From Isochrysis galbana (Eukaryota > Haptophyta > Isochrysidales > Isochrysidaceae): DNA of 64,000 nucleotides. A model generated the notes under the pieces. It was given only the letters and a program-made list of their open reading frames with translations. It did no database searches and had not been told where the DNA came from. Location of the stretch: NCBI GenBank assembly GCA_018136815.1, contig CM030932.1:1336793-1400792 (forward strand). The letters run 5' to 3'. Below are positions 30,701-39,953 of this stretch, piece after piece. The position numbers and the translations under genes were made by a program. Every line of letters starts with the position of its first letter. The stretch's first letter is position 1.

Positions 30701-33417
30701 TCGCGTGTCGACTACTCTCGTCTCATGGCGCACCGCCCCAGCTGATCCGTGGCTCTGCCTCATTGCTCCTTTCCATGCTCCGGCGCTGGCCCCGCCGCGC
30801 ATCCTTGAGGTTGGAGCACCCAACCATTTGGATGGATGCCGTTCGTTGGCTCTCCGTCGCGAATTTCTGGCAGGAGTTCTTGGTGGCACAACGATCTAGC
30901 TTCGACGAAGGCAAGTTGTGCACTGCGACGGCGGACGCATTCGATGTCAGGAATGCAGATCCTTGCAGTATTACCGAGGTGCCTATCACAAAGGCGCAAG
31001 CTGCTTATTGGCTCACACATTGTCTTCCACAAGCAGAGGCAACGCGAACAGCTATCCTTCGCCTATTGTGGACCTACGCTGTTTGCGACGGTGGCGCCCG
31101 TCTTGATTCGCTGCTTCGCACAACACACATTGTGGCCACCGCCGCTCAGCTCCTGGCGCCGCCGCTGTGGGGCGCCATACCCGTCTTTTGCGAGGCAGAG
31201 AACATAATGCGACCACTGACACCGCCACCTCTATCCTCGAGCACAATGTCGCAACTTGGTGCATTGGCTGCACTCCATTCGGAGCTGGTTTCCGCTGATG
31301 CTTGGGCTGTTGCCTTGGCTGCTTCTGCTGAAACGCGTCACGTGGCCGTGCAATTCTGGCATGCCATCCTCGATCATGTTCCAGAGCTTGGCAGCAGTCT
31401 CCTCCGGTGCACCCTCCAGGTGCCATCGTGCGGAAGCACCTCGATGGAGAACGGCGTCTCGATGGAGAACGCAAAGACACGACGCGGAGGAGACAAATCT
31501 GCTACTCCAACACAGTCCGAGCCATGGATACTTTGCTTGCTTGGATGCCTTAGTCGTAGATCACCGATGAGACTGCGCCTCGGCGCATGTAGCCTCCTCT
31601 CGCGCCTACTCTCGCGCGCGTCCTCTTCAGATGCTGCAGTACTAGACGTGGAAATCAGCGCACGCTGCCCATCATTGGAACTGGCCGTCAAGGGTAAAGT
31701 GCCCTCGACGTACACTAATAGCACAGCCGAGGTCCAGCAGCTCTCAGCCAATACACACTCATTTGGGTTTCGTCCATGCTCGACGCCTGGCGCAGAGTTG
31801 GCCACCGCGCTTGTTGCCCTCGACCGCGAGGCGACACAAATCTACCTGGCGAGTGTATCGGAAGCTCTTCGCGTTCTGCTTGGGTGCTCTCGTTCTGCTC
31901 AAGTGAGGTTGCTCCAAGATGGCTTTCTCCCTATTCTAGCTTCTCGAATCACGGATCTTCTTGGCCTGTGCCCGCTCTCTTCCCGCAGACATGCTCGCTC
32001 TGCAGCGGCAGCATCCAGGAGCCGCCCACAAATGGTTTCAGCACATGGAGCTGGCGAGGCTAGCTTCAAAGCTGATGATGTGACACCTCGACTTCCTGAC
32101 GACATACCTCAACACGGAGGTTGCGGTGCAGATGACTCTGCTATTCGAGCTCCGGAAAAGCATGCACAGTCGCTTGGTGTGACGGCAGGATCCGTCGGGA
32201 CGCAGGCGGAGTTGGTTGATCGGCTGGTGAGCTGCATGGGCGTTCTCACCAACCTGATTGCTGGCTGTGAGGAGGCCAAACTTGCTTGCGTCTCTCTTCA
32301 GTTGCCACTACTCTTGCAGCAGCTTTGGTCACTTGGCCGGGCACTTCCAATCATCCGCAAGGCGACACTGCCCCTCTTATGCAACTATGTCGCTCACTGT
32401 GCTCCTGCCAAATGCTCGCTGACGGCCTATGCTGACTCACGCGGCCGTTGCCTCGTCGCACTTGTCGTCCGTGCCGTCACTGCAGCTCCGCGATCCACCA
32501 CCTCAGCGCCCATGGACATTGAGCAGTGGAAACTGCACTGGCAAGTATTGCAGGCACTCGCGACGTCCACCGAGTCGCGCACGACTCTCCTGCGCTGCGG
32601 GGCTATAGCGGCTCTTCCGCCTCTCATCCGTCGTCTTCTAGCCAAAGGCGAACGTGTGGACGAGGTACGCGCAGCGCCAGTGATCGACTTCATAGCGAAC
32701 CTTACTTTCGATGCTGAAGGCTGTGCCTCCCTCTTGAAAATGGACGACGCATTCGAGTGTCTCTTGGACGCGCTGACCGCACGTCACTCTGCGCCTACGC
32801 GACATGCATCGGCGCTAGCGCTGCGTAACGTGGCATTCACAGCTGAAGGCAAGGGGGCAATGCTCGCCAAGCAAAGAGCGCTCCCGGCAATGCTTGCTTT
32901 GCTTGACGGAAGAGACTTGCGCCTCGCAGCATACATCTCCAGCGCGCTTTGGGCGCTTCTTTCCAGGTGCTTGTTCACCCCTCTCATCAAGCCCAGAGGC
33001 AAACGTGCTAGGCCTGCACTCCTCCGGCGACCTACACTTGGAGTGGGGTGCTGAAAGATGTACCCGCATCGGCGTGGCCACGCTGTGTTCATCCGCAGCA
33101 CATGTAGCCTCGCCATGTGCACCATCCCCGTTGGCCAATGCCTCCCAATGTTGACCCATTTTCCCTGAGTCATCCGTCACTTGTTCCTCCCCTTTGTTCT
33201 CAACGCCAGGTGCGAGCGGGCAAAGGTCGCCTTCCGTCGAGGCGGACATCTTGCACGACAGCTGCAGAAGTCCGAGAGTGAATTGGCGATCCTCGCGTTT
33301 AGGCCACCACCGTTTGTACAACAGGCTCCGAATCGCGCCCTGTTGGAAATGACGCTACGCAATCTTGATGTCGTCGCAACGCTTCTAGGACTTGATCCCA
33401 CAAGATTGAGGGCCTAA
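24721..33417 (+). CDS. RTTN: Rotatin-like centriole/cilium protein (RTTN/Ana3), armadillo-type
   Basis: Two exons, 24721-32966 and 33210-33417, split by a 243-bp GT-AG phase-2 intron; 2817 residues. The start at 24721 gives MEALCAKLNSPLDEVRHRAL then HTLHSKLQCGLL, resembling the rotatin N-terminus (short helix, EIRxRAL, then helices LLSLL...EALALHPSIAK). The middle is a very long series of Leu/Ala-rich helices with disordered Gly/Ser/Asp linkers, as in armadillo-type scaffolds. The C-terminus reads VIDFIANLTFDAEGCASLLK, ALRNVAFTAEGKGAMLA and SSALWALLSR|CERAKVAFRR, matching the conserved end (LRNxxFxxxxKxxxL ... LWAL.xN..AKV). Animal rotatin acts in centriole assembly and ciliary axoneme formation, so this points to a flagellated cell. 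It is longer than animal homologues, mainly through linkers. Confidence 0.75.
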
Positions 33418-34229
33418 TGATCCTCCTTGTGATTGTGGGATGGTCGTAACCATTAGTCCGTGGTGATGTGCCACATATACCAGCGGATCCCTTTGTCCGA
33501 AGGCGTCGAGTAAGAGTGTCGCGTGAAAGTGTGAGAGTAAGCGAAACGGTAAGAAAACGCACCTCAGAAGCTCACATGCCATCGCGAAGGTCTCCGTTAC
33601 CCTGGGCGCAGTTTTGTGCTTAGGTCACGCCCGTATGAGCATAATGCGCATTGGTCGGCGATCATAAAATGCATACGCATACATAGCGCAGAACAATACA
33701 ATACTCATTCATTGATTATGATTATTAAGACGTAGAACGCATCGTCTAGGGGCTACACCCCCGTCCCAGTACCCGAACATGAGGGCTCGAGTGCCGCTAT
33801 ATAGGAAACACGATGGCGCCCAAGACCGCACACTTCGTCGAGAAAATCTGGTAGAGTACGTANNNNNNNNNNNNNNNNNNNNNNNNNNNNNNNNNNNNNN
33901 NNNNNNNNNNNNNNNNNNNNNNNNNNNNNNNNNNNNNNNNNNNNNNNNNNNNNNNNNNNNNNATATTCTTGCCGCGCACGCGGCTAGCGGCTACCGGCAT
34001 CGACAGTATACAGTACCACAATAGCACGTGTACTACAAGATGATGCTCGGCAAGAGCGGGGGAGAAGGTGTCGTTCCGTCAATCATGGGACATCAATCGA
34101 ATTGAGCCATCAAATGTCAAATGTCCATATAGTTATTTATACACATGTGATGACCCATTCTCGATGTTCAACACCTACGGCGCGCGCTTTCAGGCTGGGC
34201 TAATTCTGGCATTCAGTCCCTGGGTGCAA
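33418..34229. other. Intergenic region with assembly gap at 33863-33962
   Basis: Exactly 100 N at 33863-33962. The flanks have no gene. Bases 33418-33600 are the 3' side of the rotatin gene. Confidence 0.6.
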
Positions 34230-34450
34230 TATCACCGGGGGGGGGACGCCCGTGCGTGCGCATGTCGACTGGTTTCTCTGCGGTTCCCTAATTACATAAA
34301 CATGCAATATAAGAGAAATATCTCACGGGGCGCGTGTGATAAGTTGCAATCGCCATGTGCACGCCGTGCATGCGCACGGCGCGATGTGCATCTGTTCCCC
34401 CGCGGGGGACGCCGTGCGTGCGCATGTCGACTTTTTTCTCTGCGGTTCCT
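34230..34450 (+). repeat. Diverged direct repeat pair
   Basis: GGGGGACGCC(C)GTGCGTGCGC followed by ATGTCGACT...TTTCTCTGCGGTTCC occurs at about 34240-34290 and again at about 34405-34452. Between them is a run of CGTGCATGCGCACGGCGCG-type palindromic sequence. Confidence 0.6.
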
Positions 34451-34620
34451 CTATTTTACCCCACGCGGAAGTCTCCACATCCACGGCCCATACATACCGG
34501 AGGCTGTGACGAGCAGCATCGCCAGGATGGCACCGCTCATGCGTCATGCCCTCCTCCATGTGTTCGCAGAACTTGAGGGCTGGGCTCCGGATCTCCTCGT
34601 AGGTGCGGTGACCGAGTCGC

Positions 34621-34950
34621 TTGGCGCACGTAGCTTGCGACGATCAGGAGCGCCTTCAGCGCGACAACGATGACCGTGGGGTGTATCGAGACCACCAATG
34701 GCGTCATGATATCAGCTGTCAAGCAGATGCAGATGTCAAGCTCATAGCCATCGATCCGGGCATCAAGAAGAAACTACAGATTGCTTCAGCTCCTCTGTCG
34801 CGATGCGCTGACGCGACGAAGCTTGCGGAGCTCGCTGCAGGTGAGCCCAAATCCGTCTTTTGGGAAGTTTCCTCCAAAGACTGGGCGGACTACGCGGGAA
34901 CCAGGCGCTGCCAAGCGCGAGGCGTGAAGAGAGGGTGGCGGTGTGTGTGT
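34621..34950 (+). pseudogene. TnpB/Fanzor-like nuclease fragment, RuvC-I region
   Basis: The plus frame reads ...DISCQADADVKLIAIDPGIK then KKLQIAS, and later GEPKSVFWEVSSKDWADYAG and TRR. IAIDPG is the pattern of the first RuvC catalytic aspartate in eukaryotic TnpB relatives (Fanzor), and the SS.W.DYAG..R segment lies where these proteins have a conserved helix. A matching degraded copy lies at 2877-3155 (-). The C-terminal RuvC motifs are found in the same orientation at 36442-36915, so this may be the front of one interrupted gene. The frame fades after about 34950 and no start is certain. Confidence 0.5.
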
Positions 34951-34984
34951 GTGTGTGTGGTGTGTGGGGGGGTGTGTGTCAGGC

Positions 34985-35434
34985 TTAGGGTGGGAGGGCG
35001 TTGGTCGGTCGGGTCACACGGTTCCGCCTGGGCTTGAATAACAACATGGAGAATAGGAAGATGAGCCCCACGATGACGGCGATGACGGCGAATATCGACA
35101 GAAGGACCAGGAGGAAGATTTGGGTGATGCCCGCCTTGATGTGTTTGTTGGATCGGTCCACCGCCGAGTCCTCCCCACACTCGAGGGAGAGCGAGCGCAC
35201 CGGGTGAGCCCACGGGATGGCCTTGAGATCGACGTCGTCTCCAAAGCGCAGGTCGTCGGTGCTGACGATGGGCGGGCCTTCGAGGAGCGTGCTCTCGCCC
35301 TTGGAGCCCGGCTCGGAGAAGAGTGTCATCTTGCACCCCGCGCGCACGGCTGCACGCTGGGGGTCGCGTATGTCCACGTCGTAGTTGCCGGTTGCGTAGC
35401 TGTGGGTGTCGACGCGCCCAGCGACGTTGCCCAT
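34985..35434 (-). CDS. Small tail-anchored membrane protein, hypothetical
   Basis: 149 residues. An N-terminal soluble part has alternating polar/hydrophobic strands (YDVDIRDPQRAAVRAGCKMT, LFSEPGSKGE, HPVRSLSLEC), perhaps a small beta-sandwich; the spacing AGCKMTLF...G vaguely recalls beta/gamma-crystallin motifs, but this is weak. A single strong membrane span follows (about residues 104-135, ITQIFLLVLLSIFAVIAVIV) and then a basic tail FKPRRNRVTR. The stop at 34985 leaves about 14 residues after the basic patch. The composition and clear membrane helix favour a real gene, but it lies between two transposon fragments and could belong to the mobile DNA. A TG microsatellite sits just beyond the stop (34942-34978). 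Confidence 0.45.
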   Translation of the reverse strand: MGNVAGRVDTHSYATGNYDVDIRDPQRAAVRAGCKMTLFSEPGSKGESTLLEGPPIVSTDDLRFGDDVDLKAIPWAHPVRSLSLECGEDSAVDRSNKHIKAGITQIFLLVLLSIFAVIAVIVGLIFLFSMLLFKPRRNRVTRPTNALPP

Positions 35435-35714
35435 GTGTGCGAACCGTTTGTTGCCTCTGTAATGTGGCGCGTGGGTTTTTTCTTTTAGGGTGTGTGCGAA
35501 AAGTTTTTTACCCGTGACATGGCAACACTACGATGGATATCAGGGCATGTGGAGCAATCACGTCCGCTGTAAATTCTCTACTACCTCCGCGCCTCCCACG
35601 TTAGAGACACTGGATTTTGCATATTTTGCTGCATATTTGGTGTGTTTTTTCTGCATATTTTGCATATATGCACTGCATATTTTGGCCCCAAAAACTGCAT
35701 ATTTCTATTTACCC

Positions 35715-35850
35715 CTAACACACGGGGGGATTGCGTGGGTGACTCACACAAGCGAACAAGGAGAGAAGGGGAGAGATCACGGCTCGACTCATGCGGCCCT
35801 CTCCACCTCCTCATCCCAATATAAGTTCTAGGGTGCACACCACGCAAAAC
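35715..35850 (+). repeat. Repeat module D, copy 1
   Basis: Nearly identical to 42641-42775: ACACACGGGGGGATTGCGT, ACTCACACAA, GGAGAGAAGGGGAGAGATCA, CGGCTCGACTCATGCGGCCC, CTCATCCCA.TATAAGTTCT and GGTGCACACCACGCAAAACC. Upstream, 35615-35700 is rich in GCATATTTTGC units. Confidence 0.75.
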
Positions 35851-35857
35851 CATCCGT

Positions 35858-36130
35858 GACAAAATTCCTCGCCGCGCGTGCGACTATGCAAGTCTACTCC
35901 GCAGCCGCGCCCGCTTCTCTTAGCATCCTCTTTCACTTGCCTTGCGGCTCGTCCCCTCGTGCTCTACCTAGGGGCTCAGTGTTCGAGGTTTCCGGTGGCA
36001 GGCGGCGTGTACCGATCCCCGACTGGCGGCTTCTCGACCTCCTCATGCGCTGTCGGGCAATCGGTTTTCTTGTGATTTTCGCTCCGTTGTTCTGTGTTGG
36101 GTCGTTGGGTCTTGGGTTTTGGGTGTCGTA
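35858..36130 (+). repeat. Family B dispersed repeat, copy B4 (diverged)
   Basis: Begins AAAATTCCTCGCCGCGCGTG and keeps the order CAGCCGCGCCC, CACTTGCCTTGCGGC, CGTGCTCTACCTAGGGGCTC. The 3' half is poorly conserved. It follows repeat D directly, so the two may have moved together. Confidence 0.5.
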
Positions 36131-36441
36131 GTTACCCAGGCGTTGCTGTTCGGTCCTGTCGTGTGTCGTGTGTCGTGTGTGCTTTTGCTGCGGGAGGTTA
36201 TGCCAGTCTCTCTGCTATTTCAAGCGCTTGCGCCACTAGTGTCAAGTTCGTGTTCATCGTGAGGGTGCCTCTGTCGTTAGTTCTGAAGATCGGGGCACTG
36301 AGTCCTCGCGCGTCCTTAATTTTCGGCTTTCTTTCTGCCTCTGGAGGCTTGGCTCGTGCGCGCAGATGAGGTTTTATTAGAGGACTCGAGTCCTCGTACT
36401 AGCGTTGTGAATCTAGTGAGTGTGCGTTCGATTACCGGTAC

Positions 36442-36915
36442 ATGGTGGAAGGTTGGGGGATCAAGAAGAGGAAGAAGGGTGAGCCTCGCATCCCGAATAA
36501 CGAACAGAAGAGAACTATCGTGCTGATAGGAGATGGGTCATTCGGGGACACTTTCCCAAAGAAAAAGCTTGTGCGCGCACTCGCGTCGCGCGGGTTGACG
36601 ATTGTGCTCGACGAGTACAACACTTCTTCGATGATGTCCCTGCGGGGAATCCAAACTGCAGGACATTGCGGCGATCTTTCAGGTCGCATCTGATGACGCT
36701 CCACGTCGCCCTCGGTGCCACAAAGCAGCCGAGCACGAAAGCACGAAGGACCATGTCACGTGATGTCTACCTTTCTTCTGAACCAGCTCGATACCGACCG
36801 TGACGAACTAGCTTGCATGCAAATGCTGCTTGCTGGGTACAAAGGGTTGTGTCACGGAACTAGGCCGAAGTGTCTGTGCTCATGTGTCTGGAGGAAGGGG
36901 CGTCTGCGTCTGTAG
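36442..36915 (+). pseudogene. TnpB/Fanzor-like nuclease, C-terminal RuvC-II/III region, frameshifted
   Basis: The first frame reads RTIVLIGDGSFGDTFPKKKL, VRALASRGLTIV and LDEYNTSS. GDGSF and DEYNTS followed by a cysteine region are the conserved core of Fanzor/TnpB proteins, with E in DEY as the second RuvC catalytic residue. After a frame change the text continues RRPRCHKAAEHES-T and then TDRDELACMQMLLAGYKGLC and HGTRPKCL. DRD-x-x-A-C-M-x-M is the third RuvC catalytic motif (usually NRDVNAAxNI), followed by the typical G-RP end. All expected motifs occur in order but in different frames, so this is a decayed gene. Intact relatives are RNA-guided DNA nucleases encoded by transposons. No guide-RNA element was recognised. 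Confidence 0.65.
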
Positions 36916-37546
36916 TGAAATGGTGTTTTGTGTTTGTGTCCGCTTAGCGTTTTCGTACATAACGTTAAAAAGAAAACAAGCAATCTGAGTGAAAACAAAA
37001 TTATCACTTGGCCCTCTTTTGACGGAACGCGACTTGATGGGCATGCCGAGGTCAGGTATGATGTATGATAGCTCGATTTTCGATTTCATGTTTCATGTTT
37101 CATTTCATGCCCCTTTGTGTAGGAGGAAGTATTCTTCTTCTTCTTCGCTATCGATGCGGATATCTAGTGCCGTCTCCTCTGAGGCTTCGGGATTGGCGTT
37201 GGTCCTAAACGCACCCCGTCTTCAAAGCAACCGCGACAGGAGTAGTGTCCCACCTTTTACGTACTATTTTCTGGAGGGCCAAGATCCAGATCGCTCCAAA
37301 GGAAAACGGGACGAGCACGAGGCACCGGAGCGAACGGATATAAAGTATAAAGCCGCGGATCCCTTGATCTCTCTTCTTCCCCCCCCCTCTCCCTTCTCCT
37401 ATCTTCTTTTCTCTTCTTAGAGGGGTGGGGGTGCTGGGGGTCTCAGGGGTGCGGGTGGGGTGGGGGGGGGGGGGGAAGAGAAAGGGGGAGACAAAGAGGG
37501 TGAGAAACAAGGGGAAAAGAAAACTGCGAGAGAAGCGGCGTTGCCC
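36916..37546. other. Intergenic region upstream of the AHA1-like gene
   Basis: No gene recognised. A pyrimidine-rich tract (about 37372-37420) and a G-rich/GA-rich stretch (37425-37500) lie just before the start codon. The segment TTTTGACGGAACGCGAC at 37017 also occurs near 3443. Confidence 0.4.
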
Positions 37547-38415
37547 ATGGAGCCCGCGGGGTCTCGCAAGCCGTCAGACCACCTGTATTGGGCTCGCACA
37601 CAGTCGACTACGAACCCTGTCGAACACAAGCCACTGGACAAGGAGGCGGCCGCTGCTCTCCAGCAGTCGGCCGTCGCCAAAGGAGCTGCGTGGAATGCCG
37701 CAAGCACATGGGAAGAAAAGGATATCTCCAAGTGGGCACGGGAGCTGCTCAGCGAGGATCTGCTTCTCTCCATCACCACAGAGTTCGATCTCTCCAGTGC
37801 CGACGCCTCCAAATTGCCCGAGATGACGCAGGGCACTGACGGGCTCCGCTGCTCTCTAAAAGTGGCTTCTGTAACTTCTGTAACAGGAGATGTGACACAT
37901 GTTCTCTCACGAGGAAAACAGCGAGTTGTTTTTGAGCTGGGCCTCAAGCTCACCCTCGAAATTGAGCTTAGGGAGGGTGGCGAGCTGAAGCACATAGTTA
38001 CGGGCACACTCAACATTCCTGAGGTGCGGTCCCATGTGACTAGTCGCAGGCGTTCCCTGCCCGGCAACCCTATTCTCACGCAAGCCCTCCCGGGATCCAA
38101 GCGATTACGATCCAGGGTGTCGGTCCAGTCAAATCCTGGAAGCCTTACTTCGGAATCACACTTACCCGGCCTCACATCTGGCACCCGCGTACCTGATATC
38201 TGCTACAGGATGAGACTCATGTTGATTTCTCACCCGGCTTGCCACTGCAGATAACCAATGAGGAACTTGATGAGACCAAGCTGCCCTCTCATAAGTTGAC
38301 ATGCGATGATCGACCCTGGTCGTCTTTCCTTGGTGTGGCGGCTGGTCGCATGTGGCCAAATTTGAAGCTTGCCCTCAGCGCCCTCGTCGAGCAAGCGAAG
38401 CAGAAGTGGCTTTGA
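37547..38415 (+). CDS. AHA1 N-domain protein (Hsp90 co-chaperone type)
   Basis: Two exons, 37547-38023 and 38251-38415, joined in phase 0 across a 227-bp GT-AG intron; 213 residues. After an N-terminal extension (DHLYWARTQSTTNPVEHKPL) comes AAWNAASTWEEKDISKWARE, the start of the Aha1_N domain (NxxxWhWeEK...W...). Then VASVTSVTGDVTHVLSRGKQ, VVFELGLKLTLEIEL and GTLNIPEI, the strand order of that domain (sVxGea-hv-RKGK...fe-x-xkLxWxG...GxxxIPEI). Exon 2 supplies the acidic and helical end (ITNEELDET ... WPNLKLALSALVEQAKQKWL). AHA1 stimulates the Hsp90 ATPase in the cytosol. The C-terminal AHSA1/START domain of canonical AHA1 is absent, as in yeast Hch1-type proteins. Confidence 0.75.
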
Positions 38416-39007
38416 CAAGTCGTCCAACCTTTACAATAGCTTCTTAGTATGGAGTATAGCAGCGACATCAACTACGGCATTCAAACGCGGAACTCAAGGA
38501 ACATGGCATGTTTGTGTCGCCAATGGACGAGATACTGCCGCGTGTCCCTCCTGTCTGCGCTTGGCCGACTGCATACGGAAGGGGTGGTGTGTGCACTCAA
38601 AGTGCAGACTGGCCTCACTAGCACTGGTCATCTTTGTAGGAACTAGGGCATCCCCACCCGCCTGTGGCGAGGGGAAGATGGTCATCTTCTTTGATCTTAT
38701 TCTGGAATGTTCTCTCAACTTGAGATAACCTTAGTGCTAGGCACGCCTACGGGCATCCACAAATATGGCTGCAAGTCATCCGGCCCTATTGCTTGTTGTT
38801 GAGTGACACAAGCACGCACGATGCTTGCGCCAACCTCGAGCTCTCCGCGTCCCCGCTTGCAAGTCGCCCGTTCTCGAGTCGAGCGTTGCCGGAGGGCCTT
38901 GGGCTACTACGTCGCGAGCGGCACCCGCGGCTAGCGCGGCGCTTTGGCCCTCCTCCCCGCCGGGAGTTGGGTGAATCAAACACAAACACATAAAATAATT
39001 CGTGTTA
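38416..39007. other. Intergenic, downstream of the AHA1-like gene
   Basis: No gene recognised. Open frames on both strands in 38780-38990 are GC-driven shadows of each other. Confidence 0.4.
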
Positions 39008-39545
39008 CATCCTAGCCACTAGCCACCCCCACTAGCTAATTGGACAACTTTTCAGTCCCGGAATCCCGCCATGCCTCATGCCTGACGAGCCGGGTGTCCG
39101 AGTGATACCCTGCCCCCTCCCCTCGATATTTGTTCCCCCTCCAATGCACGCACCGACCCTGCGCACCCCAGCGCGTCCTCTCGTCCTCTCCTCAAGTCCA
39201 CGTTGGGCAAAACCCCTTTCAGGTAGGGGGGGGGGGGGGGGCACTCGTGAAACTAAGTAAGGACCAAGGGCCCAGAGCGCTAATCACTCTCGCCTGAGCG
39301 AGTGGCGAGTGGCCGCGGCGAGCCGCGGCCCTTCTCTCCTGCGGCTCCGGCGCACACTGTCTTCTTTCAACTAAAAAAGGCAAGAAGACACGTCAACGCC
39401 GGAGGGGAGAGCTGCCGCCCCCCCCTCCCCTCCTCTTCCTCCTCTCTTCCCTGCGGCTCGGGCCCATGGCGCGCACCCTCCCCTCCGGCGTTACCGTGTC
39501 TTCTCGCCCTGTTTAGGTGAGAGAAGACGGGGGGCGCGCTCTCCT
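39008..39545 (-). mobile_element. Family A SINE-like element, copy A5 (5'-truncated)
   Basis: On the minus strand the tail end (CTAGTGGCTAGGATGTAACA then CGAATTATTTTA) is at 38990-39030. The rest matches A2/A3 up to the GGCGTTACCGTGTCTTCTCG block, with the half containing the head missing. 5' truncation is common after target-primed reverse transcription. The region to 39953 has no further gene and is the promoter side of the kinase gene. Confidence 0.75.
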
Positions 39546-39953
39546 CGGCGTGACGTTGAACAAAGAAGAGCCCGACGCCAAACGCTAGACAGGATGCGGG
39601 AACTCAACGAAGAAATACTCTAGAGTAGGCGAGACAAGAAAGAAATCTAAGGCGTCGAACAAAAGGTGCTTCCCCTCGCGCGCGCGCCCGTGCACAAAAT
39701 TTCAGTTTTTTTCTGACTTGTGGGACGAATGAAGGAATACGACGAGGGTGGGCGAGATGTGTGCGTGGAGACGAATGAGACGCCCTCCCTGACGAAGGGT
39801 GTGTCAACAACACACGGGGTGTGTGGTCTCTTTCTCCAACGATTCAAGTACCCCCTAACCCTTCCGGGATGAAACGGCTCGCGGCGAGGCGAAGTGAACG
39901 GCGGCGGGGCGGCGGGGTGTTCAAGCCGTGCTGGCCCTCTGCGTGGAGCTCGC

